Shown: positions 48,891 to 59,125 of the stretch, one piece after another
Position numbering within the stretch: the first letter of the stretch is position 1
How the letters are laid out: every line of letters starts with the position of its first letter
Source: Bacteroidales bacterium
GTDB lineage: Bacteria; Bacteroidota; Bacteroidia; Bacteroidales; Muribaculaceae
Reading direction: 5' to 3'
NCBI GenBank assembly: GCA_015060975.1
Contig: SUXI01000001.1
Span: 231,739-295,738, forward strand
DNA length: 64,000 nucleotides
Translations under genes and position numbers: made by a program
The notes under the pieces: generated by a model
Seen by the model: only the letters and a program-made list of their open reading frames with translations
What the model was told of the DNA's origin: nothing
The model's database searches: none

Positions 48891-51800
48891 TTAAGGCAAA
48901 TCAAACAAAGGATCGTCTCCTTCCGACCCTGAGGGGTAAATATTTTGTTTTGTTTTGTTCTCTTTTTTATTCAATTTGTTTTGTTTGCTTGTTTGGTTGT
49001 CCTCTTTTTTTGTTTCCGTGGGTTTAGGAGCTTGTTTGTTTTGCTCCGGTTTTTCTATCGCTGATTGAACCGCATTCCTTTCTGTTTTGTTGTTTTTGTT
49101 TTCTAATGAAGGTTCAACTGATTTTTCAGTTTGAATAGTTGTGTCGTTATATTCTTCATATTCATCAGCCGGGATGCCTTCACTCTCTCCAAATTCAGCC
49201 GGAGGAAGCACTTCTTCTTCAGTGGCTTTGTATTCTTCTTCACCAATGAAGTTGAAATATTCTTCAAAAGAACGCCCTTCATTAATCAAAAGTTCAAAGT
49301 TTTTCACGCTTATTTCTACCGGTCGCACTTGTCGGGGTAGCTTGAAATCGGTGCTTTGACTTAGAATTTGACGATATTGTTTTATCTCATCAAGGTTGTT
49401 AAATCCTTTTATTATAATCAACCCGAGCTCTCCAAACTCCATTTTCTCAAGGTCGAAGTTTTTAATGTTAAATGCGGTGAAATTGTGTCGTGCCACATCG
49501 TATAACAATTGATTGGCTGAAATGTCGGATGTTGAGAATAACAACACAAAAAGTTGTGGTTCATTGGGCGCAAGTGCAAATTCGGCGGGTTTTGATGCGT
49601 TTGCGTTTGCAATGGAATCATTGCCCAATCGTGTGTCCCATATCATGCCACGGATGTTTGTTGTGCCTGCTTCAAGTTTGCGTCCTTGTGCCATTTGTTT
49701 GAGGTATGATGACGCAAGAGGAGTAATATCGGTGTCGGGATATTTTTCAAGCAACTCTTTTAATGTTGAATTGAATTTTTCAGAATCTTTTTCTGTGACG
49801 TATGCAAGAGCGTGCAGGAACATGAACTTAGGAATAATTCGACTCAATGGATATGTTTTTGTCATATATTCGTATGCTTCGTGCACTTCTTTGTTACGAT
49901 TGTTTAAATAGTCGTTATATGCTTGATTATAAAGCGTCTCTTGTCGGGAGTTCATCGCCTTGAGATTTTCAAGATAATTGGGGTCTTTCATGGCGATTCC
50001 ATAGTTGCTTTCGGGGAAATGCTCAAGTATGAGGGCTTTATATTTTTCGGCCTCAGTGTCGTTGTTTTCTCTCACCGCCATGATGTAAAGATTATAATAT
50101 GTGTCAAGACGATAAATATTGTCGGGATAACGTGAGAGCAAACGGTTGAATTCCGACCTCGATGCTTCAAAGTCTTCAAGTTTGTCTTTTAGAATTATCC
50201 CCATATTATAAAGTCCTTCTTGTATAATATCGTTGGAAGTGACTTTCTCCTCATCGGTTTTGGGTATTTGCTTGAGATAATACTCAGGGAAATGAGGGTC
50301 GTCAGCTCGTTTTAATTTCTCTTGTTCTTCCTTTGTCAATTCTTTTTCCTCATCGGTTGCAATGCTGTCGGTTTGCTCGTTTTCTTCATCTTCATTATTG
50401 TCGGCTTCAAACTCCGATACATCAAATGTAGCTTTATTTCGGCGTCGCCAATCATCTTCAAGTTTGCGGCTTCCCCATGACTTTTGGAACTCGGTTTTAC
50501 CGGCATTTTTTACCGAGGTATTGTAGAAATACCAAGAGTCATCGGTGTTGAGCGTGAACGTTTTGGGAGCGGCCGTTCCTGTGTTTTGCAAATTATTCCC
50601 TTGTGCTTTTTGTTGAGCAAGATATTCTTCACGATTGGCATTCTCCTCCTCCTCTTTTTCCTTCTTTTTAAGCTCTTCAATGATTGTTTCAATCACTTTA
50701 TTGAGTTGTTCGGGAGTCATTTCCGATAGTCGTAATAACGAGTCTTGTAGCGTTACATTTTGAGCATATACAGCTAATTCATCAAGTACATCCGACCGGC
50801 GTTTCAACTGTTGATAATTAGGGTAGTTTTCGGGTAGCTGTGGAATCGCTTCCGAAAAACATGGTTGTGCCAAATCGTAGCTATGTTGTGTATAATAAAT
50901 ATTTCCGAGAGTAATTTGGTTTATAGCCTTGTCAATTCCGTTGCGAGTGCTGTTTTCATTGGCAAGTATATAATTCTCAATCGCATTGATAGTATCTTGT
51001 CGGGATAAATATAGATTGCCTATCGCATAATAGACTTGGTCGAGATACTCTTTGTTGCGGTCAAAACGAGTCATGCGTTTAAGTGCCTTTACTTCAGAAA
51101 GTATATCTTCTCCGGTGTAAACCTCGCTTTGTTTTATGCGTGCGTTGAATTTTGTTCGATATGTTGCATTTGCTGCGCCTCCGGCTTTTTTATAAGCTTT
51201 ATAAGCTTCCTCTTTATTCCCTAATCGGGAATAAAGTTGACCGAGTAGGAAATTCATGCGTATTTTTTGCGTTCCTTTAGAATAATTGATAGCCTTTTGT
51301 AAATGAAGAATCGCTTTTTCAAAGTCATTGAGCTTGATGTAATAGCTTGTGTAAACATTGTGATATAGCTCTTTGAGAGAATTGTTTGTCAACTCATCTT
51401 CTTTTATTCTCACAATGATGTTTTCAGTTTCAAAAAGCCAATCGAGTGCGCAATAGCTTCGGGCTTGCCATAGTTTTGCTTCGAGCACCGTTTCGGGGAG
51501 CCATCTGAAACGTTTTGAAGTATAGGCAAATGTAGATGCGGCTCCAAGAAAATCACCGTTAAAAAATTGACTACGCCCCATAAGCAGCCATGCGTTGTGG
51601 AGAAATGGGTTAAACTCCTCTCGTTTTAACCATTCCTTATATTTGGCATCTCGTTTGCCCGATTTCTTTTTAGGTTTTTTTGTTATTGAGCGTAGTTGAA
51701 TGGCTTTTTGCGCTTTTTCAATTGAACGGTCAAAATTGCCCTGTGGTTGAGGCGCTTTGGGGTTATTGCGAGCCTCAACAGGATGCATATATAACAATTG

Positions 51801-52013
51801 GCTATAGTCGTCTTCATATTTTGTCTCCATTTCTTTGATGGTTTCTTTGAAATGGGTATCTCCGTTATAATAGATATTATATTTGGTGATAAATGCTTGA
51901 TAGCGACGTGTGGCGGCATTGTTCTTTTTGGGACTGCACGATGAAAACGCTGTGATAATTAAAACTACCACAGACATTAAAATGAAAATATGTTTAATAT
52001 GACTACACTTCAT
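48891..52013 (-). CDS. porW: T9SS periplasmic lipoprotein PorW/SprE
   Basis: A 1040-residue lipoprotein required for type IX secretion and, in gliding relatives, motility. N-terminal signal with lipobox (VVLIITAFSSCSPKK, lipid-modified Cys near residue 26), then the family block RRYQAFITKYNIYYNGDTHF. TPR units run through most of the chain (AWLLMGRSQFFNGDFLGAAS; KIRMNFLLGQLYSRLGNKEE; SRSEFNRLLSRYPDNIYRLD). The last 80 residues are a low-complexity Lys/Gln/Asn tail. Linked to porX, so structure and regulation of T9SS are co-transcribed. Confidence 0.92.
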   Translation of the reverse strand: MKCSHIKHIFILMSVVVLIITAFSSCSPKKNNAATRRYQAFITKYNIYYNGDTHFKETIKEMETKYEDDYSQLLYMHPVEARNNPKAPQPQGNFDRSIEKAQKAIQLRSITKKPKKKSGKRDAKYKEWLKREEFNPFLHNAWLLMGRSQFFNGDFLGAASTFAYTSKRFRWLPETVLEAKLWQARSYCALDWLFETENIIVRIKEDELTNNSLKELYHNVYTSYYIKLNDFEKAILHLQKAINYSKGTQKIRMNFLLGQLYSRLGNKEEAYKAYKKAGGAANATYRTKFNARIKQSEVYTGEDILSEVKALKRMTRFDRNKEYLDQVYYAIGNLYLSRQDTINAIENYILANENSTRNGIDKAINQITLGNIYYTQHSYDLAQPCFSEAIPQLPENYPNYQQLKRRSDVLDELAVYAQNVTLQDSLLRLSEMTPEQLNKVIETIIEELKKKEKEEEENANREEYLAQQKAQGNNLQNTGTAAPKTFTLNTDDSWYFYNTSVKNAGKTEFQKSWGSRKLEDDWRRRNKATFDVSEFEADNNEDEENEQTDSIATDEEKELTKEEQEKLKRADDPHFPEYYLKQIPKTDEEKVTSNDIIQEGLYNMGIILKDKLEDFEASRSEFNRLLSRYPDNIYRLDTYYNLYIMAVRENNDTEAEKYKALILEHFPESNYGIAMKDPNYLENLKAMNSRQETLYNQAYNDYLNNRNKEVHEAYEYMTKTYPLSRIIPKFMFLHALAYVTEKDSEKFNSTLKELLEKYPDTDITPLASSYLKQMAQGRKLEAGTTNIRGMIWDTRLGNDSIANANASKPAEFALAPNEPQLFVLLFSTSDISANQLLYDVARHNFTAFNIKNFDLEKMEFGELGLIIIKGFNNLDEIKQYRQILSQSTDFKLPRQVRPVEISVKNFELLINEGRSFEEYFNFIGEEEYKATEEEVLPPAEFGESEGIPADEYEEYNDTTIQTEKSVEPSLENKNNKTERNAVQSAIEKPEQNKQAPKPTETKKEDNQTSKQNKLNKKENKTKQNIYPSGSEGDDPLFDLP

Positions 52014-52079
52014 CTATAAAATAACGTTCAGCCCTATGGGTTTATTGCATGAGACGTCTGTTCATCAGTAATGTGGTGT

Positions 52080-54119
52080 TTATGCTTTTGGAGAGTGGTG
52101 TTGTTGATTTGGCGTGTTTTTATCGTCGGGATATACAACCCTTGAGTGATACATTGTGCTAACCCGGTTTATAAATGCTTCTTTTATAATTTTTATATCG
52201 CGGAATGAAATAGGTGAATCATTGTGTAGCCCGTCTTCAATTTGCGAATCAATAATGCGATTCACAAGTTCGGTAATAGCCGATGTGGAATGTTCGCTTA
52301 GTGAGCGGGATGCGGCCTCTACCGAGTCGGCCATCATTAAAATTGATGTCTCTTTTGATGTGGGGTTAGGTCCCGGATAAGTAAACATAGCTTTATTTAC
52401 TGTTTCCTCAGGGTGATTTTGGCAATAAGTGATATAGAAATATTTTGCTTTGCCACACCCATGGTGTTGACTTATAAAATCTTCAATGATGGTTGGAAGT
52501 TTAGCCTTTGCGGCAAGTTTTAGTCCGTCGGTGACATGATGTATTACTATTTCCGCGCTTTTTTCGGGAGGTAGTGCGTCGTGTGGATTTACCCCGCGTT
52601 GGTTTTCGGTAAAAAATGCCGGATTTTCAAGTTTGCCTATGTCGTGATATAATGCTCCGGTTCTTACCAGTTGCACATTGGCATTGATGCGACCGGCGGC
52701 ATCGGCGGCAAGATTGCTGACTGCCATGGAATGTTGGAATGTGCCGGGGCATTGTTCCGAAAGACGTCGCAATAGGGGATTGTTTATATCCGATAATTCG
52801 ACGAGAGTTACAACCGATATTAATCCAAATAATTTCTCAATAACAAAAATCAGAATATAGGCAAAAGAGGTCATCACCGCATTTATAGCCATAAAACCGG
52901 TAACGCGTAACGCCGCATTGGTTAATGTGCCATTTATAAATACTTCCATCGAAATATACGACAATATGTAGGCCAAAAACACTAATAAAGCAGTGCGAAG
53001 CAACTGAGAACGTTTTGACAACACTTTTAGTGAGTATATTGCAGCGGTTCCGGCGCAGAATTCGATAACAATAAACTCTAACGGAGAGGAAGTGAAAGAT
53101 GCGCATATCAATATTTCAATAATGTGGCAAAATAGTGCTGTGCGGGCATCAAAGAACACTAAAATCACAATTGGAATAATCACAAATGGCACTAAATATA
53201 TCCCATAGTTGAATATTATTGATGTGAAACTTGCTAATATGCTGAATGCGGTAATTAACAATAATATAAATAATAAGTTGCTTTTCTTGTAGATTATTTC
53301 GTTGTTGAAATTATGTAGATAGATATATAACAATGAGATTAAAATCAATACATAAAATGATTGTCCCATAAGATGCAGCCATTGAGAGCGATTTGACTCG
53401 GGTGCCCTTTCTTTAAGCATCTCTTGATAGGTTTTTAGAATGCGATAATGCTTGGGAGTGACTATTTCCCCTCTATCGATAATGCGCTCGTTTTGCATGA
53501 TAATCCCTATAGGCGCTGTTGCGATTGTTAAATCTTCATTGTAGGCTTTTTGCGATTTCGCCTCATCGATTGACATATTTGGCAATAATAATCGTGATAG
53601 ATTTACCTTTTTCAATCGGCTGCGAGTGATGGAATCTTGCACCAATGAATCAACAAAAAGGTATAACTGCCGTGGCGACATGAAATTGGCGGTGCTCACT
53701 TTCTTAAGCGTTTTCCCTTGTAATATCCTCACCGTAGGGAGGATGCCTTGTTTGATTTTATTGTACATTTCCGCGTTGACAACCCCAGCATTATATTGGT
53801 TTTGCAAAACAGGTAATATTGTTTGTGCCAAGAGTTTGTCGTTTGATAGTTGTTTTGAGATACTATCAATTATATTGTTGTCGCAAGCGCATATAGGTGC
53901 AAATGCCGCATTTATAGAGTCGATAACCTCTGTGGTATCGGGATATACGTATATCTCAAAAGGCGCGCGTAGCATGCTGTGTTCCCATGGCCGGTTTTCT
54001 TCATAGCTGAGTTCTTTACTTTCATTTCGGGGAAGGAAATACACTATTATTGAGATAGTGGCAATCAATAATATTATATGGGTGGTTATTTTTCGGGGGT
54101 TGAGATTCATAATATACAA
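52080..54119 (-). CDS. pgpH: 7TM-HD family phosphohydrolase (PgpH-like, probable c-di-AMP phosphodiesterase)
   Basis: A 679-residue inner-membrane enzyme. One N-terminal span (HIILLIATISIIVYFLP), a large extracytoplasmic 7TMR-HDED domain, a seven-span membrane block (about 255-435), and a cytoplasmic HD domain with the metal ligands QHSMAVSNLAADAA and YHDIGKLENPAFF. In Firmicutes PgpH degrades c-di-AMP to pApA; Bacteroidetes homologues are thought to do the same. It starts 6 bp after the rsh stop, tying two nucleotide-signal enzymes together. Confidence 0.9.
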   Translation of the reverse strand: MYIMNLNPRKITTHIILLIATISIIVYFLPRNESKELSYEENRPWEHSMLRAPFEIYVYPDTTEVIDSINAAFAPICACDNNIIDSISKQLSNDKLLAQTILPVLQNQYNAGVVNAEMYNKIKQGILPTVRILQGKTLKKVSTANFMSPRQLYLFVDSLVQDSITRSRLKKVNLSRLLLPNMSIDEAKSQKAYNEDLTIATAPIGIIMQNERIIDRGEIVTPKHYRILKTYQEMLKERAPESNRSQWLHLMGQSFYVLILISLLYIYLHNFNNEIIYKKSNLLFILLLITAFSILASFTSIIFNYGIYLVPFVIIPIVILVFFDARTALFCHIIEILICASFTSSPLEFIVIEFCAGTAAIYSLKVLSKRSQLLRTALLVFLAYILSYISMEVFINGTLTNAALRVTGFMAINAVMTSFAYILIFVIEKLFGLISVVTLVELSDINNPLLRRLSEQCPGTFQHSMAVSNLAADAAGRINANVQLVRTGALYHDIGKLENPAFFTENQRGVNPHDALPPEKSAEIVIHHVTDGLKLAAKAKLPTIIEDFISQHHGCGKAKYFYITYCQNHPEETVNKAMFTYPGPNPTSKETSILMMADSVEAASRSLSEHSTSAITELVNRIIDSQIEDGLHNDSPISFRDIKIIKEAFINRVSTMYHSRVVYPDDKNTPNQQHHSPKA

Positions 54120-54125
54120 AAGTGT

Positions 54126-56342
54126 TTAGTGAATGCGTATTGATTGTTTAACGCCATTGATTTGTTTAACTTTGTTACATAAGTCGGTGGCAACTTGAGA
54201 GTCTTCGATTAAAACCGACAGCTCACAACTAAAAACTTCGTTTTGAGCCTCAATGTTCAATCGTCTTATGTCGATAGACAAATGACTTGAAATCATTTGA
54301 ATTAATTCTTGTAAAATACCAAAACGGTCTAATCCCTCGATATGTATTGTCGCTAAGAATTTTCTTGTTTCAACATCCCACTCGGTTGATAGTATTCGGG
54401 GACCATAGCTCGCTTTTAGTGCGAGCGCCCGGGGACAATTCAAAGCATGCACAACCACGGTGTTGTCATCATCAATAAATCCCATTACATCATCGCCGGG
54501 AATAGGACAACAACAATCGGCGATTTTGAAGTTTGACCCATTTTCGTTGTGTTTGAGAATATAGGTTTTTTTGGTGTCGATTTCTTCCTTTTTATCAGGA
54601 ATTTCTTTTTCTGTTGGTTTGCGGCGAAACAGCTTCGACAATATTGATTGAGAACCATTGCGTGTAATGCTTTTTACCACATTGTCATCAAGAGATATTT
54701 CATTTCTTCCCAATGCCAAATATAGTTCCTCGCGGTTGGGAAGATGCAACATTCCTAAAATTTTTGTTACAAGTTCGTTTGAGGCATTTAGTTTGTGTTT
54801 CGCTATAAATGCTCTAAACTTTTCTTTTCCTTGTTCGATAAATGGTTGTTGCTCTTTGCGCAATGCGGCTCTTAAACGGCTTTTTGCCTTGGCGGTCGCA
54901 AGAAAATTTATCCATTCTCGATGCGGGGTTTGCGTTTGAGAGGTTAAAACCTCAACTTGGTCTCCACTTTTGAGTTTATGAGATAATGGTACCAATTTAT
55001 GATTGACTTTCCCGGCGATACAGTGAAGTCCCAATTGGGAATGTAACTCAAAAGCGACATCAAGAACGGTTGAATTATTGGGAAGAGTGAGCAACTCGCC
55101 TTTTGGAGTGAATACAATTATTTCCGATGAGAATAAGTTTAACTTCAGCGTGTCGAGAAAATCTATTGCGCTTGGCTCGGGATTGTCGAGAATGTCTTTG
55201 ATGGTGCGTAACCACACATTTAGTTCCGATTCCTCGTCACCCTCCCCAATTTTATATTTCCAGTGTGCGGCGAATCCTTTTTCGGCAATTTCGTCCATTC
55301 GTCGGCTGCGAATTTGCACCTCAATCCAATTTCCATCAGGTCCCATCACGGTTAAGTGAAGGGCTTGGTAGCCATTGGCTTTAGGTACGCTAATCCAATC
55401 ACGGGTGCGGTCGGGGTGTAATTTGTATAAATCGGTTATAATAGAGTATATGTTCCAGCAAGTCACTTTTTCGAGTGTAGGGTCTTCACATTCAAAGATT
55501 ATGCGCATGGCATAAATGTCGTAAATTTCTTCAAATGGCACATGCTTTTTCTCCATTTTGTTCCAAATCGAATATACCGACTTCATGCGAGCCTTAGCTT
55601 CATATTTAAGTCCCATTTCTTTCAATTTGGCTTTGATGGGCGAAGAAAATGTTTTGTATATCTCGGTTCGGTGCAACTCCGACTCTTTGATTTTGTCGCT
55701 TATTTGTTGATACGCTTCGGGATGTTCATATTTGAAACTCAAATCTTCCAATTCGGTCTTGATGGCAAATAGTCCTAATCTATGAGCCAAAGGGGCATAG
55801 ATGTATAATGTTTCTCCGGCGATTTTATATTGTTTGTTGGGTGCTAACGACCCGAGTGTGCGCATGTTGTGCAATCGATCGGCCATTTTTATGAGCACCA
55901 CTCGTATGTCTTCCGACATGGTTAGCAGCAATTTGCGAAAATTTTCGGCCTGTGCCGAGGCTTTATCGCCAAAGATTCCTCCCGATATTTTTGTGAGACC
56001 GGCAACTATCTGTGCTATTTTTTTCCCAAAATGCTGCTCTATATCTTCAACTGTATAATCGGTGTCCTCAACTACATCATGAAGCAATGCCGCACATATT
56101 GAGGTTGAACCTAAGCCTATCTCTTTACTGACGATTTTTGCCACGGCGATAGGATGCAGAATATAAGGCTCTCCCGAACGACGCCTTATCCCCTTATGTG
56201 CTTTTTTTGCAAACGTGTAGGCGCGAGTGATGATTTCCACTTTTTTGCGGTGGTTGCTTGCGAGATAACCGTTTAGCACATCTTGAAATGCGGCTTCGAT
56301 TAACTCATCCTCTGCGTTGTTATTGATTTTTAATTGCTCCAT
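54126..56342 (-). CDS. rsh: Bifunctional (p)ppGpp synthetase/hydrolase, RelA/SpoT (Rsh) family
   Basis: A 738-residue enzyme that makes and degrades the stringent-response signals ppGpp and pppGpp. Order: HD hydrolase (RSGEPYILHPIAVAKI; ALLHDVVEDTDYTVED; KMADRLHNMRTLG), synthetase (DIYAMRIIFECED; HLTVMGPDGNWIEVQIRSRR), TGS (IIVFTPKGELLTLPNNSTV), helical and zinc-finger regions (CCCPIPGDDVMGFID) and an ACT domain (GILQELIQMISSHLSIDIRR). The HD metal ligands are intact, so hydrolase function is expected. It leads the run rsh-pgpH-porW-porX-tsaE-birA. Confidence 0.95.
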   Translation of the reverse strand: MEQLKINNNAEDELIEAAFQDVLNGYLASNHRKKVEIITRAYTFAKKAHKGIRRRSGEPYILHPIAVAKIVSKEIGLGSTSICAALLHDVVEDTDYTVEDIEQHFGKKIAQIVAGLTKISGGIFGDKASAQAENFRKLLLTMSEDIRVVLIKMADRLHNMRTLGSLAPNKQYKIAGETLYIYAPLAHRLGLFAIKTELEDLSFKYEHPEAYQQISDKIKESELHRTEIYKTFSSPIKAKLKEMGLKYEAKARMKSVYSIWNKMEKKHVPFEEIYDIYAMRIIFECEDPTLEKVTCWNIYSIITDLYKLHPDRTRDWISVPKANGYQALHLTVMGPDGNWIEVQIRSRRMDEIAEKGFAAHWKYKIGEGDEESELNVWLRTIKDILDNPEPSAIDFLDTLKLNLFSSEIIVFTPKGELLTLPNNSTVLDVAFELHSQLGLHCIAGKVNHKLVPLSHKLKSGDQVEVLTSQTQTPHREWINFLATAKAKSRLRAALRKEQQPFIEQGKEKFRAFIAKHKLNASNELVTKILGMLHLPNREELYLALGRNEISLDDNVVKSITRNGSQSILSKLFRRKPTEKEIPDKKEEIDTKKTYILKHNENGSNFKIADCCCPIPGDDVMGFIDDDNTVVVHALNCPRALALKASYGPRILSTEWDVETRKFLATIHIEGLDRFGILQELIQMISSHLSIDIRRLNIEAQNEVFSCELSVLIEDSQVATDLCNKVKQINGVKQSIRIH

Positions 56343-56399
56343 GAAATAAATCGAAGTATTGTCACTTTATTGCCGATATGTTTTATACATTTTATTATA

Positions 56400-56407
56400 C
56401 AAACATA
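56400..56407 (-). promoter_or_regulatory. -7 box upstream of rsh
   Basis: TATGTTTG on the minus strand, 57 bp upstream of the rsh ATG; divergent to the box at 56441. Confidence 0.5.
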
Positions 56408-56440
56408 CAACAAAAACACGGAACAATCACAAAAAAGTGT

Positions 56441-56448
56441 TATTTTTG
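56441..56448 (+). promoter_or_regulatory. -7 box upstream of the C-S lyase gene
   Basis: TATTTTTG on the plus strand, 89 bp upstream of the ATG at 56538. Confidence 0.45.
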
Positions 56449-56537
56449 TGGAAAATTTAGAAACTGTTCGATTCTCCGTTTGAGATTTCATAACTATAGG
56501 TATATCGTTTATGCCTTTTTTTTAAACGCTTAAATCA

Positions 56538-57719
56538 ATGAAAAAATATGATTTTGATCAGATTATTGATCGTCGGGCAAGTGGCGCGTTAAAGTGTGAC
56601 GCTTTGCAATCATTATTTGGGACAGCAGGATTGACGCCTTTATGGGTCGCCGATTTGGATTTTGCGGTGTGTCCCGATATAACAGAAGCGTTGTTGCAAC
56701 GGGTGCAGCATCCGGTTTATGGTTATGCTTCCACTCCCGATAGTTATTGGCAGTCAATTATTGGCTGGCTCGGTTGTCGTCATGATTTTAAGGTGTTGCG
56801 TGAAGAATTGGCGTTTGTGCCGGGGGTAGTGCGTGGAATAGCATATACGATTAACTATTTTACTCGCGAAGGTGATAAGGTATTAATACAACAGCCTGTC
56901 TATCACCCGTTTAAAATGGTAATTGAAGGAAATGGTCGCAAAGTGGTTAACAATCCTCTGAAGCTCACCGAAGATGGTTATGAAATGGACTTAGACGATT
57001 TGCGTCGTGTCATTGAAACTGAGCGTCCAAAAATGATGATTCTTTGCAATCCTCACAATCCCATAGGTATTCAATGGACTGCCGAGGTGATGCGTGAAGT
57101 GGCTAAAATCTGTCGTGAGAATAATGTGATTGTGGTTTCTGATGAAATACATGGCGACCTCATGTTATATGGCAAGCCTCACATTCCATTCGTGTCGGTT
57201 AGCGATGATGCCAAAGCTATAACCATAACACTTGGAGCTCCGTCAAAAACCTTTAATATCCCGGGGCTTGTGAGCTCGTGGATGGTTGTGAAAAATGAGC
57301 AATTACGAAAAAAATTTTATCATTGGTTGGAAACAAATGAGTTTAGTTCTCCCACGATGTTTGCGACTATAGGTGCCGAAATTGCTTATACCCATGGCGA
57401 GGAATGGCTCAATCAAATGCTTCAATATATCGAAAAAAGTATCGCTCTTGTTGAGGATTATATCGCTGAGAACATTCCGCAAATCAAAGTGTTCCGCCCT
57501 CAAGCATCGTTCTTGTTGTGGCTCGATTGTAGGGAATTGAACCTATCACAACCCGAGTTGGTCGATTTATTTGTAAAAAAAGCGCATTTGGCTTTAAACG
57601 ATGGAACAATGTTTGGGAAAGAGGGTGAAGGTTTTATGCGGTTGAATATCGGTTCTCCGCAAAATGTGATACTCGAGGCTTTGTCAAAACTTGCCGTGGC
57701 TGTTAAATCGTTGAAATAA
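56538..57719 (+). CDS. PLP-dependent cysteine-S-conjugate beta-lyase (PatB/MalY family)
   Basis: A 393-residue fold-type I aminotransferase-like enzyme that should cleave C-S bonds such as cystathionine to homocysteine. Landmarks: TPLWVADLDFAV at the substrate gate, CNPHNPIGIQW, VSDEIHGDLMLYGKPHIPF (Asp for the PLP pyridine), the PLP lysine in LGAPSKTFNIPGL, and RLNIGSPQ with the carboxylate-binding arginine. In E. coli MalY also represses malT; nothing here suggests that. It is followed 12 bp later by aroA. Confidence 0.9.
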   Translation: MKKYDFDQIIDRRASGALKCDALQSLFGTAGLTPLWVADLDFAVCPDITEALLQRVQHPVYGYASTPDSYWQSIIGWLGCRHDFKVLREELAFVPGVVRGIAYTINYFTREGDKVLIQQPVYHPFKMVIEGNGRKVVNNPLKLTEDGYEMDLDDLRRVIETERPKMMILCNPHNPIGIQWTAEVMREVAKICRENNVIVVSDEIHGDLMLYGKPHIPFVSVSDDAKAITITLGAPSKTFNIPGLVSSWMVVKNEQLRKKFYHWLETNEFSSPTMFATIGAEIAYTHGEEWLNQMLQYIEKSIALVEDYIAENIPQIKVFRPQASFLLWLDCRELNLSQPELVDLFVKKAHLALNDGTMFGKEGEGFMRLNIGSPQNVILEALSKLAVAVKSLK

Positions 57720-57731
57720 AAGTTTTTCATA

Positions 57732-58991
57732 ATGAACTATCGCATATTTCCTCCCGAGGAGATGATTGATGTCTCAATCAATCTTCCGTTGTCAAAAAGT
57801 ATCAGTAATAGGGCATTGATTATAAATGCCCTCGCCGATTGTGCTTTGCCACTCGGGAATGTAGCGAAGTGTGATGACACCGATGTGATGATTGCTGCTT
57901 TGTCGCAACAAACCGCCGAGGTGAATATAGGGGCTGCCGGCACTGCGATGCGTTTTCTCACTGCATATTTTGCTTCATCTCCGGGCAGAACGGTTACGCT
58001 CGACGGCTCGGCTCGAATGCGTCAACGACCCATTAAAGCATTGGTTGATGCGTTGCGAGTGTGTGGCGCTAAAATAGAATATGTCGAAGCCGAGGGATTC
58101 CCTCCATTGCGAATTGACGGCTGTGAACTTGATGGCGGAGAGGTGTCATTGCCTGCTTCTATAAGTTCTCAATATATATCGGCATTGCTCATGGTCGCTC
58201 CGTTGATGAAGAATGGATTGACGCTTACTCTTGAAGGTGAAATCACATCTCGTCCCTACATATTGATGACTCTTTCTATGATGAATCGTTGGGGGGTGGA
58301 ATGCGAGTTTGAAGGAAATGTGATAAATGTGCCGCATAGTGAATATAAATCTGTGTCTTTTGATGTGGAAGCCGATTGGAGTGCGGCGTCTTATTGGTAT
58401 GAAATTTCGGCACTTTCGGCAGGTTGTATAGCATTAAAAGGATTAAATCAAAAAAGCATTCAAGGTGACAGCTGTTTGATGAAATATTTTGAGGCTTTAG
58501 GTGTGGATTCTCAATTTGATGATGGTGAATTATCGCTTATGCCCACTCCCGAACAGTTGTCACACATAGAACTCGACTTGAGCGAGCAACCCGATATTGC
58601 GCAGACGATTGCCGTTACATGTTGCTTGTTGCGCATTCCTTTTAGGTTGACCGGTTTGGCTACATTGAAAATTAAAGAGACCGATAGGCTCGAAGCATTA
58701 AAAACCGAGTTGGCAAAATTGAGTTTTGACCTCAAAATAGAGCATGATTCGGTGTTGGTTTGGGACGGTGGGCAGCATCCTGTATTTGAGCAACCTTGTA
58801 TTGATACCTATGATGACCATCGCATGGCGATGGCTTTTGCCCCTGCCTCTCTCTATATTCCCGGATTGATAATAAACAACATCGAAGTTGTGGCTAAATC
58901 CTATCCCGATTATTGGGCGCATCTTGCCCAAGCGGGATTTGTGTGTATCGATGCCGATATTCCATTGGACGAAGTTGCCGTTGATGAATAA
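57732..58991 (+). CDS. aroA: 3-phosphoshikimate 1-carboxyvinyltransferase (EPSP synthase)
   Basis: A 419-residue shikimate-pathway enzyme joining shikimate-3-phosphate and PEP. It has LPLSKSISNRALIINALAD, the phosphoshikimate-binding N-terminal motif, GAAGTAMRFLTAYFAS (PEP site), LDGSARMRQRPI, and ETDRLEALKTELAKL plus TYDDHRMAMAFA in the C-terminal half. The GAAGTA loop replaces the more common NAGTA/NSGTT forms, so active-site details differ a little. No signal of truncation. Confidence 0.92.
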   Translation: MNYRIFPPEEMIDVSINLPLSKSISNRALIINALADCALPLGNVAKCDDTDVMIAALSQQTAEVNIGAAGTAMRFLTAYFASSPGRTVTLDGSARMRQRPIKALVDALRVCGAKIEYVEAEGFPPLRIDGCELDGGEVSLPASISSQYISALLMVAPLMKNGLTLTLEGEITSRPYILMTLSMMNRWGVECEFEGNVINVPHSEYKSVSFDVEADWSAASYWYEISALSAGCIALKGLNQKSIQGDSCLMKYFEALGVDSQFDDGELSLMPTPEQLSHIELDLSEQPDIAQTIAVTCCLLRIPFRLTGLATLKIKETDRLEALKTELAKLSFDLKIEHDSVLVWDGGQHPVFEQPCIDTYDDHRMAMAFAPASLYIPGLIINNIEVVAKSYPDYWAHLAQAGFVCIDADIPLDEVAVDE

Positions 58992-59125
58992 CAAATTTAA
59001 TTAATAGTTGTTATCTGATATGAAGACCCTGATAGCGATTCCTTGCCAAAGTGGGGGCGTTGCTTTAGGTTGTTGGGTTTAATGAATTGTTTACACATAT
59101 TATAATATACTAAAATTACATTAAT

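Noticed and set aside
49131..49911. Plus-strand ORFs opposite porW
   Set aside because: Shadows of the TPR and low-complexity tail; no promoter or recognisable sequence.
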